Part shown: positions 25,207 through 33,837 of the stretch, in pieces
Layout of the letters: the number at the start of each line of letters is the position of its first letter
How positions within the stretch are numbered: the stretch's first letter is position 1
Assembly: GCA_963843565.1 (NCBI GenBank)
Contig: CAWJKY010000003.1
Coordinates: forward strand, 2,604,001 to 2,668,000
Source of the DNA: DASZQY01 sp963843565
GTDB lineage: Bacteria > Pseudomonadota > Alphaproteobacteria > Rhizobiales > Kaistiaceae
Direction: 5' to 3'
DNA length: 64,000 bases
The notes under the pieces: model-generated
The model's database searches: none
Told to the model about the DNA's origin: nothing
The model's input: only the letters and a program-made list of their open reading frames with translations
Made by a program: the position numbers and the translations under genes

Positions 25207-27831
25207 TCAGGCGAACGTCACAAGCACGGTGGAAACGGCCAGTGGATCGAGATCGACGGCGAGGGCGCCGCCATCCAGCGCCAGTGCTTCGCCCGGATGC
25301 TCGATCGGATCGGCGTGCCGGGCAGCGCTTGGCGCGTTGGCGAACGTGACGACGGCCCGCGCCTTGGCGCGCGACAGGTTCTGAAGGCGAAGCGCCACCC
25401 AGCCGGACGTCTCGGAGGGCTTGGCGGTGACGAACACCGGCGCCGCCGGATCGACCGTGAAGAACTGGCCGGTGCGCGCGCCCGTGGCGGCGAGATCGCG
25501 CATCACGATCGGCTGCTGCATCGCTTCGGCGGCGAAGCGTGTCGCCGCGGTCGCATCGACCGGACCGGCGTGGGTGGTGAGCCGGTAGCGGAACGGAATC
25601 TCACCGCCCTGGCTCGCCTTGAAGTTGACCATCCAGTGATTGTTGATCGCCCACGACATGATCGTCGGGCCCTCGGGATGGAGGGTACGCGACCAGGCGC
25701 CGGTGGTGATCCCGCCAAGGTGAACGAGCGGCGCGTCGATCGGGACGACCGTCACGCCGCGCTTGCCGTCGCTGACATCGACCCAGCGCTGCGTCGGGTA
25801 CCAGTCCTTGGCGGCGCCATCGAGCTGGTCGTCGTTCGGCCGCGCGGGGATGCCGTTCAGATCGACGGTGAATTCCGGTTTGCTGAGGTTGAACGGGAAG
25901 GCGAAGAAGACCGCCTCGGCCTTCGGATTGTGGAGCTTGTTGATCGTCCAGTCGATCGCCAGCGACCTGGTGGCGGCGTCGAGCGAATAGACGACGGTGG
26001 CGCCGTCGATGCCGGGCGCCGCGATCTTCACCTCGATCGAGGCGCGGCCCTCGGCGATCTTCGCCTCGCCGACCGTCACGGTGGTCGCGACCTCGCGCAC
26101 CCACGGCGTGTCCTTGTGGCCGATGAAAAAGTCCGGGTGCGAGAAGTCGTAGTTGTTGATCGCCAGCCGGTCGTCGGGTGAATCGACCGTCTCGTAGATG
26201 TACTGGCCCGGTTTCCAGCCCTTGTAGGTGCCGGCAAACTCGTGGTTCTCGCCCTTGTCGAAGAGTTCGGCGAGCCCGCCGGTCTTCGGATCGACCTTCA
26301 CGCGGTAGTGGGCGTTCTCGATCGTGTTCGGCGCGACCTTGAGATCGTCGGCCTTTGGCGGCGCGATCTTCAGGAAGGCGTAGCCCATGGCGGGCACCTT
26401 GCCGGCGACGCGGCGCAGCGGCGGGATCGGCCGCGCCCCGCCCCAGCCGCTGCCGCGGTTGAAGAAGCAATCGAGCACGCCGTCCGGGGCGGCGCCGCCA
26501 CGCGGCTCCGGCTCATCGACCAGCACGGTCCGGTCCCACGGGAGGGTGTTGATGACCAGGACCTCGTCGATCCCGGACGGCGTGAACGCTTCCTCGGGCG
26601 TGAGATCGCCGAGGTTGAAGATTCCTTCGGGGCCGGGCGTGCCCAGCGGCCTGGCGAGCGCGCGGGCGGCGCCGGCCAGCTGGTCGTGCGCCTCCATCAC
26701 CGCGGCGTAGGCAAAGCCCGCCTTGCGGTTCCATTGCGCCCGGGTGAAGAGCGAATTCGGCGCCTCGATCGAGGAGTAGGCGCCCCAGGTGTGCTCGTCG
26801 TAGAGGGTGGTGTTCTCGTAGGTGGCGGCGGCGCGTTGGGCGTCCCAGGTGGAGCGCCCCTGGCTCGCCAGCCACGCCGCGATCGCCTCGCCGGAGGCCA
26901 GCACCGAGTGGGCGCCACGGTTGACGCCCGTCTCGTAGGCGCTCGACCCCGGACCGTCGGTCCAGTGGTCGGTCCAGTCGCCGGCCTGCACGCCGATCGC
27001 GTTGGCGTGCTTGTCACGCAGTATCTTGCCGAACTCGGTCGTGGTGACGAACGCGATCCGGTAGGGGCGGTCCTCGGTGTTCCAGCGCTTGACGAACTCG
27101 GGCATGCGCGGGTCGGGCGGTCCGTTGTCGACGCGCACCGGATGGGTCGATTCGCAGTAGAGAAAGTCGAAGGGATAGTCGGGATCGGCCTCGAGCTGCT
27201 TGACCCAGCGCGGCAGCAGGCGATCGACCAGATCGAAGTTGCCGAGGCCGGCCTGGCTGCGGCCAAACAGATAGTGGTAGCCGTTCCAGGCCAGCACCTT
27301 CTTGCCGCTCGGCCCTTCCCACCAGAAGGCGCCCGGGAACGGCTTCGGGCGCGCGCCGCGGATCGGGTTGATCGCCGCGGTGTAGAACCACACGCCGAGG
27401 TCGGCGAGCAGGTCGGCGAACATCCACGAGACGCCGTTGACGTCATCCTGCATGGCCGATTCGACGTCGAGGCCGAATTCGTCGCGCAGCGCGCGCAGCG
27501 GATAGAGCGAGCGGTGCATCTGCTCGACGTTGAGGAGCGGCGTCAGGTTGTACTGCATGGCCGCGACATCGATGCGCCCGCGCTTGTTCCAGTGCTGGAA
27601 GCGCCGCACCTGCTCGGGGCCGGCGCCGCGCAGGTAGCGCAGCAGCGGACCGGTCGTCTCGCAGGTCCACTTGTATTGCTCGCCGGGCGGGTTGCCGTCG
27701 GTCGCCTCGATCAGGTCGAGGGCAGCATCGATGAACTTCGCATGCTGGCGAAAGCAGACGTCCTGATAGTCGGTGAAGCCGATGTCCGTGTGCGTATGAT
27801 TGCACACGTACAGAGTCTTGATCGCAGCCAA
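25207..27831 (-). CDS. Glycoside hydrolase family 38-like enzyme (proximal copy)
   Basis: An 874-residue paralogue of the enzyme at 16164-18779. The zinc motif is H12-x-H14-x-D16 in NHTHTDIGFT, the putative nucleophile lies in AMQDDVNGVSW, and LYDEHTWGA follows. Shared blocks between the two copies include WTCETTG/WTCEVTG, a RGRIDVAAM-like segment, and YPTQRWV. There is no signal peptide. It is the first structural gene after gntR. Having two divergent GH38-like copies suggests two linkages or two steps in breaking down one glycan. The DUF5054-type relatives share this HTDIG pattern, so the exact family label should be tested. Confidence 0.85.
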   Translation of the reverse strand: MAAIKTLYVCNHTHTDIGFTDYQDVCFRQHAKFIDAALDLIEATDGNPPGEQYKWTCETTGPLLRYLRGAGPEQVRRFQHWNKRGRIDVAAMQYNLTPLLNVEQMHRSLYPLRALRDEFGLDVESAMQDDVNGVSWMFADLLADLGVWFYTAAINPIRGARPKPFPGAFWWEGPSGKKVLAWNGYHYLFGRSQAGLGNFDLVDRLLPRWVKQLEADPDYPFDFLYCESTHPVRVDNGPPDPRMPEFVKRWNTEDRPYRIAFVTTTEFGKILRDKHANAIGVQAGDWTDHWTDGPGSSAYETGVNRGAHSVLASGEAIAAWLASQGRSTWDAQRAAATYENTTLYDEHTWGAYSSIEAPNSLFTRAQWNRKAGFAYAAVMEAHDQLAGAARALARPLGTPGPEGIFNLGDLTPEEAFTPSGIDEVLVINTLPWDRTVLVDEPEPRGGAAPDGVLDCFFNRGSGWGGARPIPPLRRVAGKVPAMGYAFLKIAPPKADDLKVAPNTIENAHYRVKVDPKTGGLAELFDKGENHEFAGTYKGWKPGQYIYETVDSPDDRLAINNYDFSHPDFFIGHKDTPWVREVATTVTVGEAKIAEGRASIEVKIAAPGIDGATVVYSLDAATRSLAIDWTINKLHNPKAEAVFFAFPFNLSKPEFTVDLNGIPARPNDDQLDGAAKDWYPTQRWVDVSDGKRGVTVVPIDAPLVHLGGITTGAWSRTLHPEGPTIMSWAINNHWMVNFKASQGGEIPFRYRLTTHAGPVDATAATRFAAEAMQQPIVMRDLAATGARTGQFFTVDPAAPVFVTAKPSETSGWVALRLQNLSRAKARAVVTFANAPSAARHADPIEHPGEALALDGGALAVDLDPLAVSTVLVTFA

Positions 27832-27891
27832 CGTCCCACTCCCTGGTCGGCCTCAGCGGCCGTTTTCGTTCTTCTTTTTCGGTGCGGCCGT

Positions 27892-27905
27892 CTCGCATGT
27901 GCGAG
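27892..27905. promoter_or_regulatory. Candidate operator between gntR and the GH38 gene
   Basis: CTCGCA (27892-27897) and TGCGAG (27900-27905) form a 14-bp near-perfect palindrome 24 bp upstream of the gntR stop on the plus scale and about 60 bp before the GH38 start. It could be a GntR binding site or part of an mRNA hairpin. Confidence 0.3.
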
Positions 27906-27928
27906 CGGCTGCATCCGCATGTACGCCC

Positions 27929-28651
27929 TCAGATTTCCTTGATGTCGCTCCCGTCCAGTTTGGTTCGAATGACCGCGACCACCTCGGCAAGGTGATCGCT
28001 CATCAGGCGGCGCGCGCCGGTGGCGTCCCGCGCCTGCAATGCGCCGAGGATTCGCTTGTGCTGGTCGTGATCCTGACGGCGGTTGTTGTAGAGGTCGAGA
28101 ACCGCCATCTGCTCCTTGATGTGCACCTCGGTCAGCGAGAACACGACGTCGGCAAGCACCGAATTGCCGGCGCCCTCGGCGATGCCGCGGTGAAAGCGCA
28201 TGTTGATGACGCCGAGAACGGTGTCGTCTTCGTCCCCTCCCGACAGATAGCGCTCGGCCTCGTCGAGAAGTTCGGACAGCCCGTCCAGATGCTTTTCAGC
28301 AGCGTTGACGGCAGCGAGTTCGGTGATCGGCGGCTCGACCAGCAGGCGGGCCTGAAGCAGATTGAGAATCGCCTCGGTGTTCAGCGAACCAGCATAGGGG
28401 TTGTTGAGGATCTGCCGGGAGCCGGTGTGGCGGACGTAGATGCCCGACCCGTGCCGGATGTCCACGGTCCCGGTCATCTGCAGAAGGCGCAGCGCCTCGC
28501 GCATGGTCGGGGTCGCGACCGAGAAGCGCTCCGACAGCACCTTGACGCTCGGCAGCCGATCGCCCGGCGCCAGCTCTTCGTCGTGAATCAGCTCGATGAC
28601 CCCGCGCGTCAGGCGCTCGGACAACGAGATGTGGGCAGGAACCCGTTCCAA
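27929..28651 (-). CDS. GntR family regulator (FCD/FadR subfamily)
   Basis: A 240-residue regulator: an N-terminal winged HTH (LAPGDRLPSVKVLSERFSV, TPTMREALRLLQMTG, HGSGIYV) followed by an all-helical FCD ligand domain. The FCD pattern D-x4-R-x3-H is recognisable (INMRFHRGIA) with later histidines (DHDQHKRIL, SDHLAEV) that usually hold a metal and bind a sugar acid or related metabolite. It heads the GH38/ABC cluster in the same orientation and very likely represses it, with an acidic sugar intermediate as probable inducer. Confidence 0.92.
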   Translation of the reverse strand: MERVPAHISLSERLTRGVIELIHDEELAPGDRLPSVKVLSERFSVATPTMREALRLLQMTGTVDIRHGSGIYVRHTGSRQILNNPYAGSLNTEAILNLLQARLLVEPPITELAAVNAAEKHLDGLSELLDEAERYLSGGDEDDTVLGVINMRFHRGIAEGAGNSVLADVVFSLTEVHIKEQMAVLDLYNNRRQDHDQHKRILGALQARDATGARRLMSDHLAEVVAVIRTKLDGSDIKEI

Positions 28652-29129
28652 AACGACTGAATCCCCGGCTAGTAGTCACATAGTCAGCAGGTGAGTTACT
28701 GACTTAGTATGAGGGAAAGAGCGCCGTTGTCAAACGGGGCATGGACGACGCCGCACTGGCCTGGCGATTCGACGATCGGGAAAACCGCTCGGCGCTGGGA
28801 GGGATCGACCCGTACCTGCAGTTCCGCCGAAGGGAAGCTGATGGAGTGCGCGGGCGTCAGGCGGGCGACGATCCGACTGAGACGGCAGCGACAGCTTGCC
28901 GCCGCCCGGGCAACCGCGGCACCTTGACAGGGCCAGACCGGGCAAGGATCGTTCTACCGGGCGATGACGTGGCGGGGACTTGATCCCGGGGCGCCACAGT
29001 TGCATCGATCGCGCATCGTCGCCCCAATCATCACAAGCCACGTGGCGGTGAGGACGATGGCCTGATTCCGGGCGTGCGGAGCGGTGCTGCGGCCTGAAAT
29101 TCCGGGCCGACGAAAGGGGGGAAGGGCAA
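28652..29129. other. Intergenic region, 478 bp, between gntR and the FG-GAP gene
   Basis: No convincing gene is present. The left part holds inverted repeats near gntR. A plus-strand frame at 28741-28983 (80 codons) lacks a clear ribosome site and family resemblance. A TTGACA box sits at 28924-28929 about 200 bp before the next gene, but no clear partner -10 box is seen. The region is long enough for divergent promoters of gntR and the FG-GAP gene. Confidence 0.5.
28682..28704. promoter_or_regulatory. Candidate GntR operator upstream of gntR
   Basis: AGTCAG (28682-28687) and CTGACT (28699-28704) form inverted arms 11 nt apart, about 30 bp upstream of the gntR start, and a further TAGTCA copy lies at 28673-28678. 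A second short palindrome, CCGTT-4-AACGG, lies at 28724-28737. The position suits autoregulation. Confidence 0.35.
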
Positions 29130-31577
29130 TTGACCAGGAGCTACTCGGGCCTGCTGGCCGTCGCCGCGTTTCTGTCCTGCACGGCGGCCGCAGCCGCCAG
29201 TCAACCGACCTTCTATGATCGCCAGCTGTTCAAGGACCCAGTCACGGCGGGGCACGTCGATGTCAGCAAGCTGGTGCCTGACTGCCCGCCGTCGACATGC
29301 AGCGACGACGTGTGGATCCAGGCGGTCGCCGATTTCACCGGCGACGGGCTGCCCGACATCCTTCTCAGCAGCGACGTGCTGAGCCCGAAAGGCGAGGAAC
29401 TCGACCGCGCCGGGCCGATCATCCTGATGAAGAACGACGGCAAGGGCCATTTCGTGCGCATCGATTTCGGCGGCGGCAAGCCCTACCTCCTGGCCAAGCA
29501 TCCGCGCGCCGCGGCGGTCGCCGACTTCAACGGCGACGGCAAGCTCAACGTCATGATCGTCTCCAACGGCTACGACAGGAAGCCCTTCCCGGGAGAGACG
29601 GTGCGTCTGTTGCTGCAGGAAAACGGCACGCTCGTCGACGCCTCGGCCAACCTCCCACAGATTGTGTCGGCTTACCACGGCATCGCGGCCGGTTCCTTCT
29701 CCGGTTCCGGCTACGCCGACGCCCTGATCATCGCCCAGCAGGGCAAGAATCACGTCGATCCGTATTTTCTCGTCAATGACGGTACGGGCCATTTCACCAA
29801 GTCGAGCCTGCCCGACCGCTTCCCGCCCGATTCGCTGAAGCTCTGGGAGCCGACGGCCGACTATCCATTCTACCGCACGGCGAAGATGGTCGATGTCGAT
29901 GGCGACGGGCACCCGGACATTCTGCTCGGAACGTCCGCCGCATACCCCCCTTTCAAGAAATACCGGCTCAGCAATTCGCGCATCCTGTTCAACGACGGCA
30001 GCGATCATTGGGACGACAAGAACGTCTTCGAATTTCCGGCTGGCCCTTGGGGCAACCAGACCAACACGGACGATTTCGCGGTGGCGGACGTCAATGGCGA
30101 CGGTCTGCCCGATATCCTTCTTGCAACCGATAAGGAAACGCCCGGTTACTCGCACGGGACGCGCCTGCGCCTGTTCGTCAACCAGGGCAACCGGACCTTC
30201 AAGGAGGCGACGGACGCCTTCAAGTGGAACCAGGCCCAATGGGACAACGAGTCCGGCGTTGCGCCGATCCACGTGTTCCTCACCGACATCAACGGCGACG
30301 GTTTCCCCGATGTCGTCGTTTCGATCATTTCGCCGATCCTCAAAGAGAAGCCGACTCCCTATGTCCTCGCCGTCAACGACGGAAAGGGCCGTTTCACGCC
30401 GCTCGATCCGGCGAGCCTGGGGCCGCCTTTCAAGGGCAGCCACCTGTGGCCCGCCGACGTGACTGGAACCGGCAGGACCGATCTGGTCGGCATGAGCGTG
30501 TTTGGCGACGCGGTTGGCAAGTCCTACCAGGTGAAGGGCTTCGACATCGTCACCTACGAGAACATTCCGAATGGCGGCATCAAGCTCACCGCGACCCGCA
30601 CGAGCGAGGCGGGGGACTACTCCCAGGGCGACTGGGTGGACAGCCAGCTCCACACCTTCATCGCCGGCGCCAAGCAGGGTGAGAACGTGGCCGACTTCCA
30701 CATCCAGGGGGGCGTCGCGGCGGATGGCGACCTGACGAACCTGCAGTTCGCCTTCGAGCCCGCCCTCGGCACGAGGGTGCCCAAGGGCCTGGCCCAATGC
30801 GATGGACCGGCTCCGGTCGCGTACGGAGATGGCCAATACCGGGCGTTGATCGGTTTCCGCAAGACGGGAAGCGGCTGGGTCGCCGTCGATGCTGCCTGCC
30901 ACATGAAGAATTCGTCGCCGCTTGACGCCTTCATGATGCACCACGTCCTCACGTCGTTGCGCGCGATCGCTGGCGACATGATCGCATCGGGCAGCATCAA
31001 TGCGGTGAAGAGCCCGGTCGTTCAAAGCTGGCTGAAGCGTGTGGCCGCCGGCGAGGTCGTCCTTTCCGAGGGCAGCTCTGGCGGCGCCGCGAAGCCGACG
31101 CGCACCTACACGACCGAGCAGCATTCCGGTTCCCACGACAACTGGGTCAACAGCAATCTTGTGATCGAGATCAAAGGCGCCAAGCGGGGCCAGAACAACG
31201 TCGACGTCAACTTCCAGGGAAACATCGGCAGCGACGATTTCTTTGACCTGAAGGTCGTCTTCAATCCGCCACTCGGAAAGAAGCCGCCGAAGGCCCTGGC
31301 CCAGTGCGGCGGTCCGGCGCCCGTGGCCTATGACGATGGCCAGTATCGGGCGGTCGTCGAATTCCAGAAGCAGGGCAACACCTGGACCGCCGAAAACCTC
31401 GACTGCGACATGAAGAACTCGTCGCGGCTCGATGCCTTCATGATGAAGTACGTCACGACCTCGTTCCGCGAGGTCGCTGCCGACATGGTCTCCTCCGGCA
31501 CCGTCGATTCGGTGAAGAGCCCGCTGTTCCAGGACTGGCTGAAGAAGGTGGCTGCGGGCGAGATCGTCGTGCGCTGA
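29130..31577 (+). CDS. Secreted FG-GAP/VCBS repeat protein with duplicated C-terminal module
   Basis: An 815-residue exported protein; TTG 29130 follows a GGGGGGAAGG ribosome site and starts a signal peptide (about residues 1-24). Five calcium-type D-x-D/N-G-D-G-x-x-D motifs mark FG-GAP/VCBS beta-propeller blades at residues 68-76, 132-140, 255-263, 320-328 and 386-394, with a degenerate one at 443-451. Residues 489-646 and 657-815 are two copies of a module not recognised here, each containing ALAQC-GPAPVAY--GQYRA, a Cys-x-MKNSS-LDAFMM block and a -WLK-VAAGE- end. A surface or periplasmic binding role is likely, but unproven. It stands alone, converging on tRNA-Leu. Confidence 0.8.
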   Translation: MTRSYSGLLAVAAFLSCTAAAAASQPTFYDRQLFKDPVTAGHVDVSKLVPDCPPSTCSDDVWIQAVADFTGDGLPDILLSSDVLSPKGEELDRAGPIILMKNDGKGHFVRIDFGGGKPYLLAKHPRAAAVADFNGDGKLNVMIVSNGYDRKPFPGETVRLLLQENGTLVDASANLPQIVSAYHGIAAGSFSGSGYADALIIAQQGKNHVDPYFLVNDGTGHFTKSSLPDRFPPDSLKLWEPTADYPFYRTAKMVDVDGDGHPDILLGTSAAYPPFKKYRLSNSRILFNDGSDHWDDKNVFEFPAGPWGNQTNTDDFAVADVNGDGLPDILLATDKETPGYSHGTRLRLFVNQGNRTFKEATDAFKWNQAQWDNESGVAPIHVFLTDINGDGFPDVVVSIISPILKEKPTPYVLAVNDGKGRFTPLDPASLGPPFKGSHLWPADVTGTGRTDLVGMSVFGDAVGKSYQVKGFDIVTYENIPNGGIKLTATRTSEAGDYSQGDWVDSQLHTFIAGAKQGENVADFHIQGGVAADGDLTNLQFAFEPALGTRVPKGLAQCDGPAPVAYGDGQYRALIGFRKTGSGWVAVDAACHMKNSSPLDAFMMHHVLTSLRAIAGDMIASGSINAVKSPVVQSWLKRVAAGEVVLSEGSSGGAAKPTRTYTTEQHSGSHDNWVNSNLVIEIKGAKRGQNNVDVNFQGNIGSDDFFDLKVVFNPPLGKKPPKALAQCGGPAPVAYDDGQYRAVVEFQKQGNTWTAENLDCDMKNSSRLDAFMMKYVTTSFREVAADMVSSGTVDSVKSPLFQDWLKKVAAGEIVVR
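30594..31574 (+). repeat. Tandem duplication of a ~158-residue protein module
   Basis: Residues 489-646 and 657-815 of the FG-GAP protein align along their length: D-x-W-V-x-S, a KxG-x-N segment, GLAQC/ALAQC then GPAPVAY, GQYRA, C-x-MKNSS, LDAFMM, V-x-SP, and WLK-VAAGE. The DNA copies have diverged, so the duplication is old. Confidence 0.85.
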
Positions 31578-31645
31578 GCTGGACGGCCTGCGCCGCGTTC
31601 ACGGGTCGATCCGCGTCCGCGACCGGCCTGATGCAATCTTGGTGG

Positions 31646-31730
31646 TGGTGCCCAGGAAAGGACTCGAACCTTCACGCCTTGCGGCACACGGACCTGAACC
31701 GTGCGCGTCTACCAATTCCGCCACCTGGGC
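31646..31730 (-). tRNA. tRNA-Leu (anticodon CAG)
   Basis: An 85-nt type II tRNA on the minus strand. The 7-bp acceptor stem GCCCAGG/CCTGGGC, a D-loop with GG, the anticodon loop TTCAGGT (CAG), a long variable arm with its own stem, the TTCGAGTC T-loop and an encoded 3' ACCA are all visible. It reads CUG/CUU-box leucine codons. Confidence 0.96.
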
Positions 31731-31810
31731 ATTTCGGGGGCGATGGATAGGGGCCGCCCCAATCCTTGTCAACGCGCCACCGTCGGGGACGCCGCCGCGC
31801 GCCACGCCCG

Positions 31811-31826
31811 CCTTAAACTCTTAAGG
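31811..31826. promoter_or_regulatory. Inverted repeat before rnd
   Basis: CCTTAA (31811-31816) and TTAAGG (31821-31826) are perfect arms with a 4-nt spacer, 22 bp ahead of the rnd start. It may be an operator or an AT-rich promoter element; the spacing is not that of a CtrA site. Confidence 0.3.
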
Positions 31827-31848
31827 GTTTCGCCCTATACAGGGACGC

Positions 31849-32460
31849 ATGACCATCCGCCTGCATAAGGGTGATCTGCCCGCCGACGTCAGCTATGGCG
31901 ACGCTGTGGCGATCGACACCGAAACGCTCGGGCTCAACCCGCACCGCGACCGGCTGTGCGTGGTGCAGCTGTCGGGCGGCGACGGCAATGCCGACGTGGT
32001 GCAGATCGCGCCGGGCCAAACCCAGGCGCCGCACCTTGCCGCGCTCCTTGCCGATCCCTCGGTCACCAAGATCTTCCACTACGCCCGCTTCGACATCGCC
32101 GTCCTCGACGCCGCGTTCGGGGTCATGGCGGCGCCGATCTTCTGCACCAAGATCGCCTCGCGCCTGACCCGCACCTACACCGACCGCCACGGGCTGAAGG
32201 ACCTCGTCAAGGACCTGCTCGACGTCGACATCTCCAAGCAGCAGCAAAGCTCCGACTGGGCGGCGGAGACGCTGAGCGAGGCCCAGATGGCCTACGCCGC
32301 CGGCGACGTGCTCTACCTCCACCAGCTCAGGGCGAAGCTCGCGGCACGGCTCGAGCGGGAAGGACGCCAGGCGCTGGCCGAGAGCTGCTTCGCGTTCCTG
32401 CCGACGCGGGCCCGCCTCGACCTTGCCGGGTGGGGCGAAGACGACATCTTCGCCCACTAG
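31849..32460 (+). CDS. rnd: Ribonuclease D-type 3'-5' exonuclease (catalytic domain only)
   Basis: A DEDDy-type exonuclease of 203 residues that trims tRNA and other RNA 3' ends. The motifs are IDTETLGL (Exo I, DxE), FHYARFDIAVL (Exo II Asp) and MAYAAGDVLYL (Exo III, YxxxD). The HRDC domains of E. coli RNase D are absent, as is usual in alphaproteobacteria. It starts the rnd-lptC-lptA-lptB-rpoN run. Confidence 0.93.
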   Translation: MTIRLHKGDLPADVSYGDAVAIDTETLGLNPHRDRLCVVQLSGGDGNADVVQIAPGQTQAPHLAALLADPSVTKIFHYARFDIAVLDAAFGVMAAPIFCTKIASRLTRTYTDRHGLKDLVKDLLDVDISKQQQSSDWAAETLSEAQMAYAAGDVLYLHQLRAKLAARLEREGRQALAESCFAFLPTRARLDLAGWGEDDIFAH

Positions 32461-32546
32461 GCCTGGCCGCTTGTCGGGGCCGATTTGCCGGCGCGCGCCC
32501 TTGCGTCCACAATAGGAACAAGGATGTCGGTCAGAAGCCGATCCGC

Positions 32547-33257
32547 ATGACGGAACTCAGCGGGAATCTCCCCCTTCGTGGCGCCCGGGTGAAGCCGGTG
32601 ACAGCGCGCCGCTACACGCCGGTGCTGCGCGGCGGCCCGCGCGCCTATCGCGCCGCCCGCCGCCACAGCGCCCTGGTCAGGAGCCTGCGCTTCGTCCTGC
32701 CGGCGCTGGCGCTGGCGGCTCTGGCGATCTTCCTGCTGACCGCACGGTTCATTCCGGGCGACGTCCGTTCGCTCCTCAACGTCACCGGCGTCGACATCGG
32801 TACGCGCAGCGTGGTCATGGAGAAGCCGCGTCTGTCGGGGTTCGACGGCACCGAGCGCGCCTACGACGTCACCGCCGACACCGCCACGCAGAGCCTCGAC
32901 GACCCGAAGATCATCATGCTCAGCGGCGTCACCGGCCACTTCGGGCTCGGCGACGCCGGCGCCGCGACCGTCAAGGCCAAGGCCGGCGTGTACGACGCCC
33001 GCGCCAGCATGCTCAATTTGAGCGACGGCATCGACGCGACGACGACGCGCGGCTACACCGCTGAACTTGTCGACGCCGCGGTCGACATGAACACCGGCAA
33101 GCTGGTCACCGGCAAGCCGGTCGTGCTGACGTCGGCCGACGGCACAATTCGGGCGAACGCGATGACGGTTCTCGACCGGGGCAAGCACCTGCTGTTCAGC
33201 GGCGGCGTGAGCGTCACCTACATGCCGCCCGACGACGGCGCGGCGACGCTGCCGTGA
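32547..33257 (+). CDS. lptC: LPS export system periplasmic protein LptC
   Basis: A bitopic inner-membrane protein of 236 residues that hands LPS from LptBFG to LptA. After a basic N-terminus it has one membrane helix (about residues 43-65) and a periplasmic OstA/LptC-like beta-jellyroll. ATG 32547 is chosen; longer open reading upstream overlaps rnd. Its TGA overlaps the lptA ATG (TGATG), so translation is coupled. Confidence 0.92.
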   Translation: MTELSGNLPLRGARVKPVTARRYTPVLRGGPRAYRAARRHSALVRSLRFVLPALALAALAIFLLTARFIPGDVRSLLNVTGVDIGTRSVVMEKPRLSGFDGTERAYDVTADTATQSLDDPKIIMLSGVTGHFGLGDAGAATVKAKAGVYDARASMLNLSDGIDATTTRGYTAELVDAAVDMNTGKLVTGKPVVLTSADGTIRANAMTVLDRGKHLLFSGGVSVTYMPPDDGAATLP

Positions 33258-33802
33258 TGCGCGCGCCAGCCCTGGCCTTCGCCGCGGTGCTCGCGCTGGG
33301 AGGCGCCGCACTGGCCGCCGGCACCGACACGACCTCCAGCCTCTTCCTCGGCTTCCAGACCAAGTCGGCCGACCCGATCAACGTCACGGCCGACTCGCTC
33401 GAGGTCTACGACCAGGGCACCGAGCGCATCTCGCTGTTCAAGGGCGCCGTGAAGGTTACACGCGGGCCGACGACCATGACCGCCGACAGCATGAAGCTCT
33501 ATTCGAGCAGCGCTTCGAGCGCGACCAACGGCTTCACCCGCATCGAGGCCGACGGACAGGTCCATGTCACGTCCGCCGACCAGACCGTCACCGGCGACCA
33601 CGGGGTGGTCGACAATCTCGCCAACACCATCACGCTGTCCGGCAACGTGGTGCTCTCGCAGGGCGGCAGCGTCATCACCGGCAACCGTCTGGTCATCGAC
33701 ATGACCAGCGGACGCATGAAGGTGGAACAGGAGCGGGGCCAGCAAATTCGCGGCGTTTTCGCCCCGGGCTCGGTCGACATGGCGGCGCCGGGCGGAGGAT
33801 AG
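33257..33802 (+). CDS. lptA: LPS transport periplasmic bridge protein LptA
   Basis: A 181-residue periplasmic protein of the OstA/LptA family, with a signal peptide ending at LAAG near residue 22 and a repetitive beta-jellyroll (VTADSLEVYDQGTERISLFKG). It forms the bridge across the periplasm for LPS. ATG 33257 overlaps the lptC stop; a GTG just upstream would add one residue. Confidence 0.93.
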   Translation: MRAPALAFAAVLALGGAALAAGTDTTSSLFLGFQTKSADPINVTADSLEVYDQGTERISLFKGAVKVTRGPTTMTADSMKLYSSSASSATNGFTRIEADGQVHVTSADQTVTGDHGVVDNLANTITLSGNVVLSQGGSVITGNRLVIDMTSGRMKVEQERGQQIRGVFAPGSVDMAAPGGG

Positions 33803-33837
33803 CCGGGGCCGGGCGGATTCTTCCCCTCGACACACCC

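Noticed and set aside
28741..28983. An 80-codon plus-strand ORF in the gntR/FG-GAP gap
   Set aside because: No ribosome site, no family resemblance and an Arg/Gly/Asp-rich shadow-like composition.
31811..31826. CtrA binding site before rnd
   Set aside because: The TTAA half-sites are 4 nt apart, not the 7 nt of the CtrA consensus.
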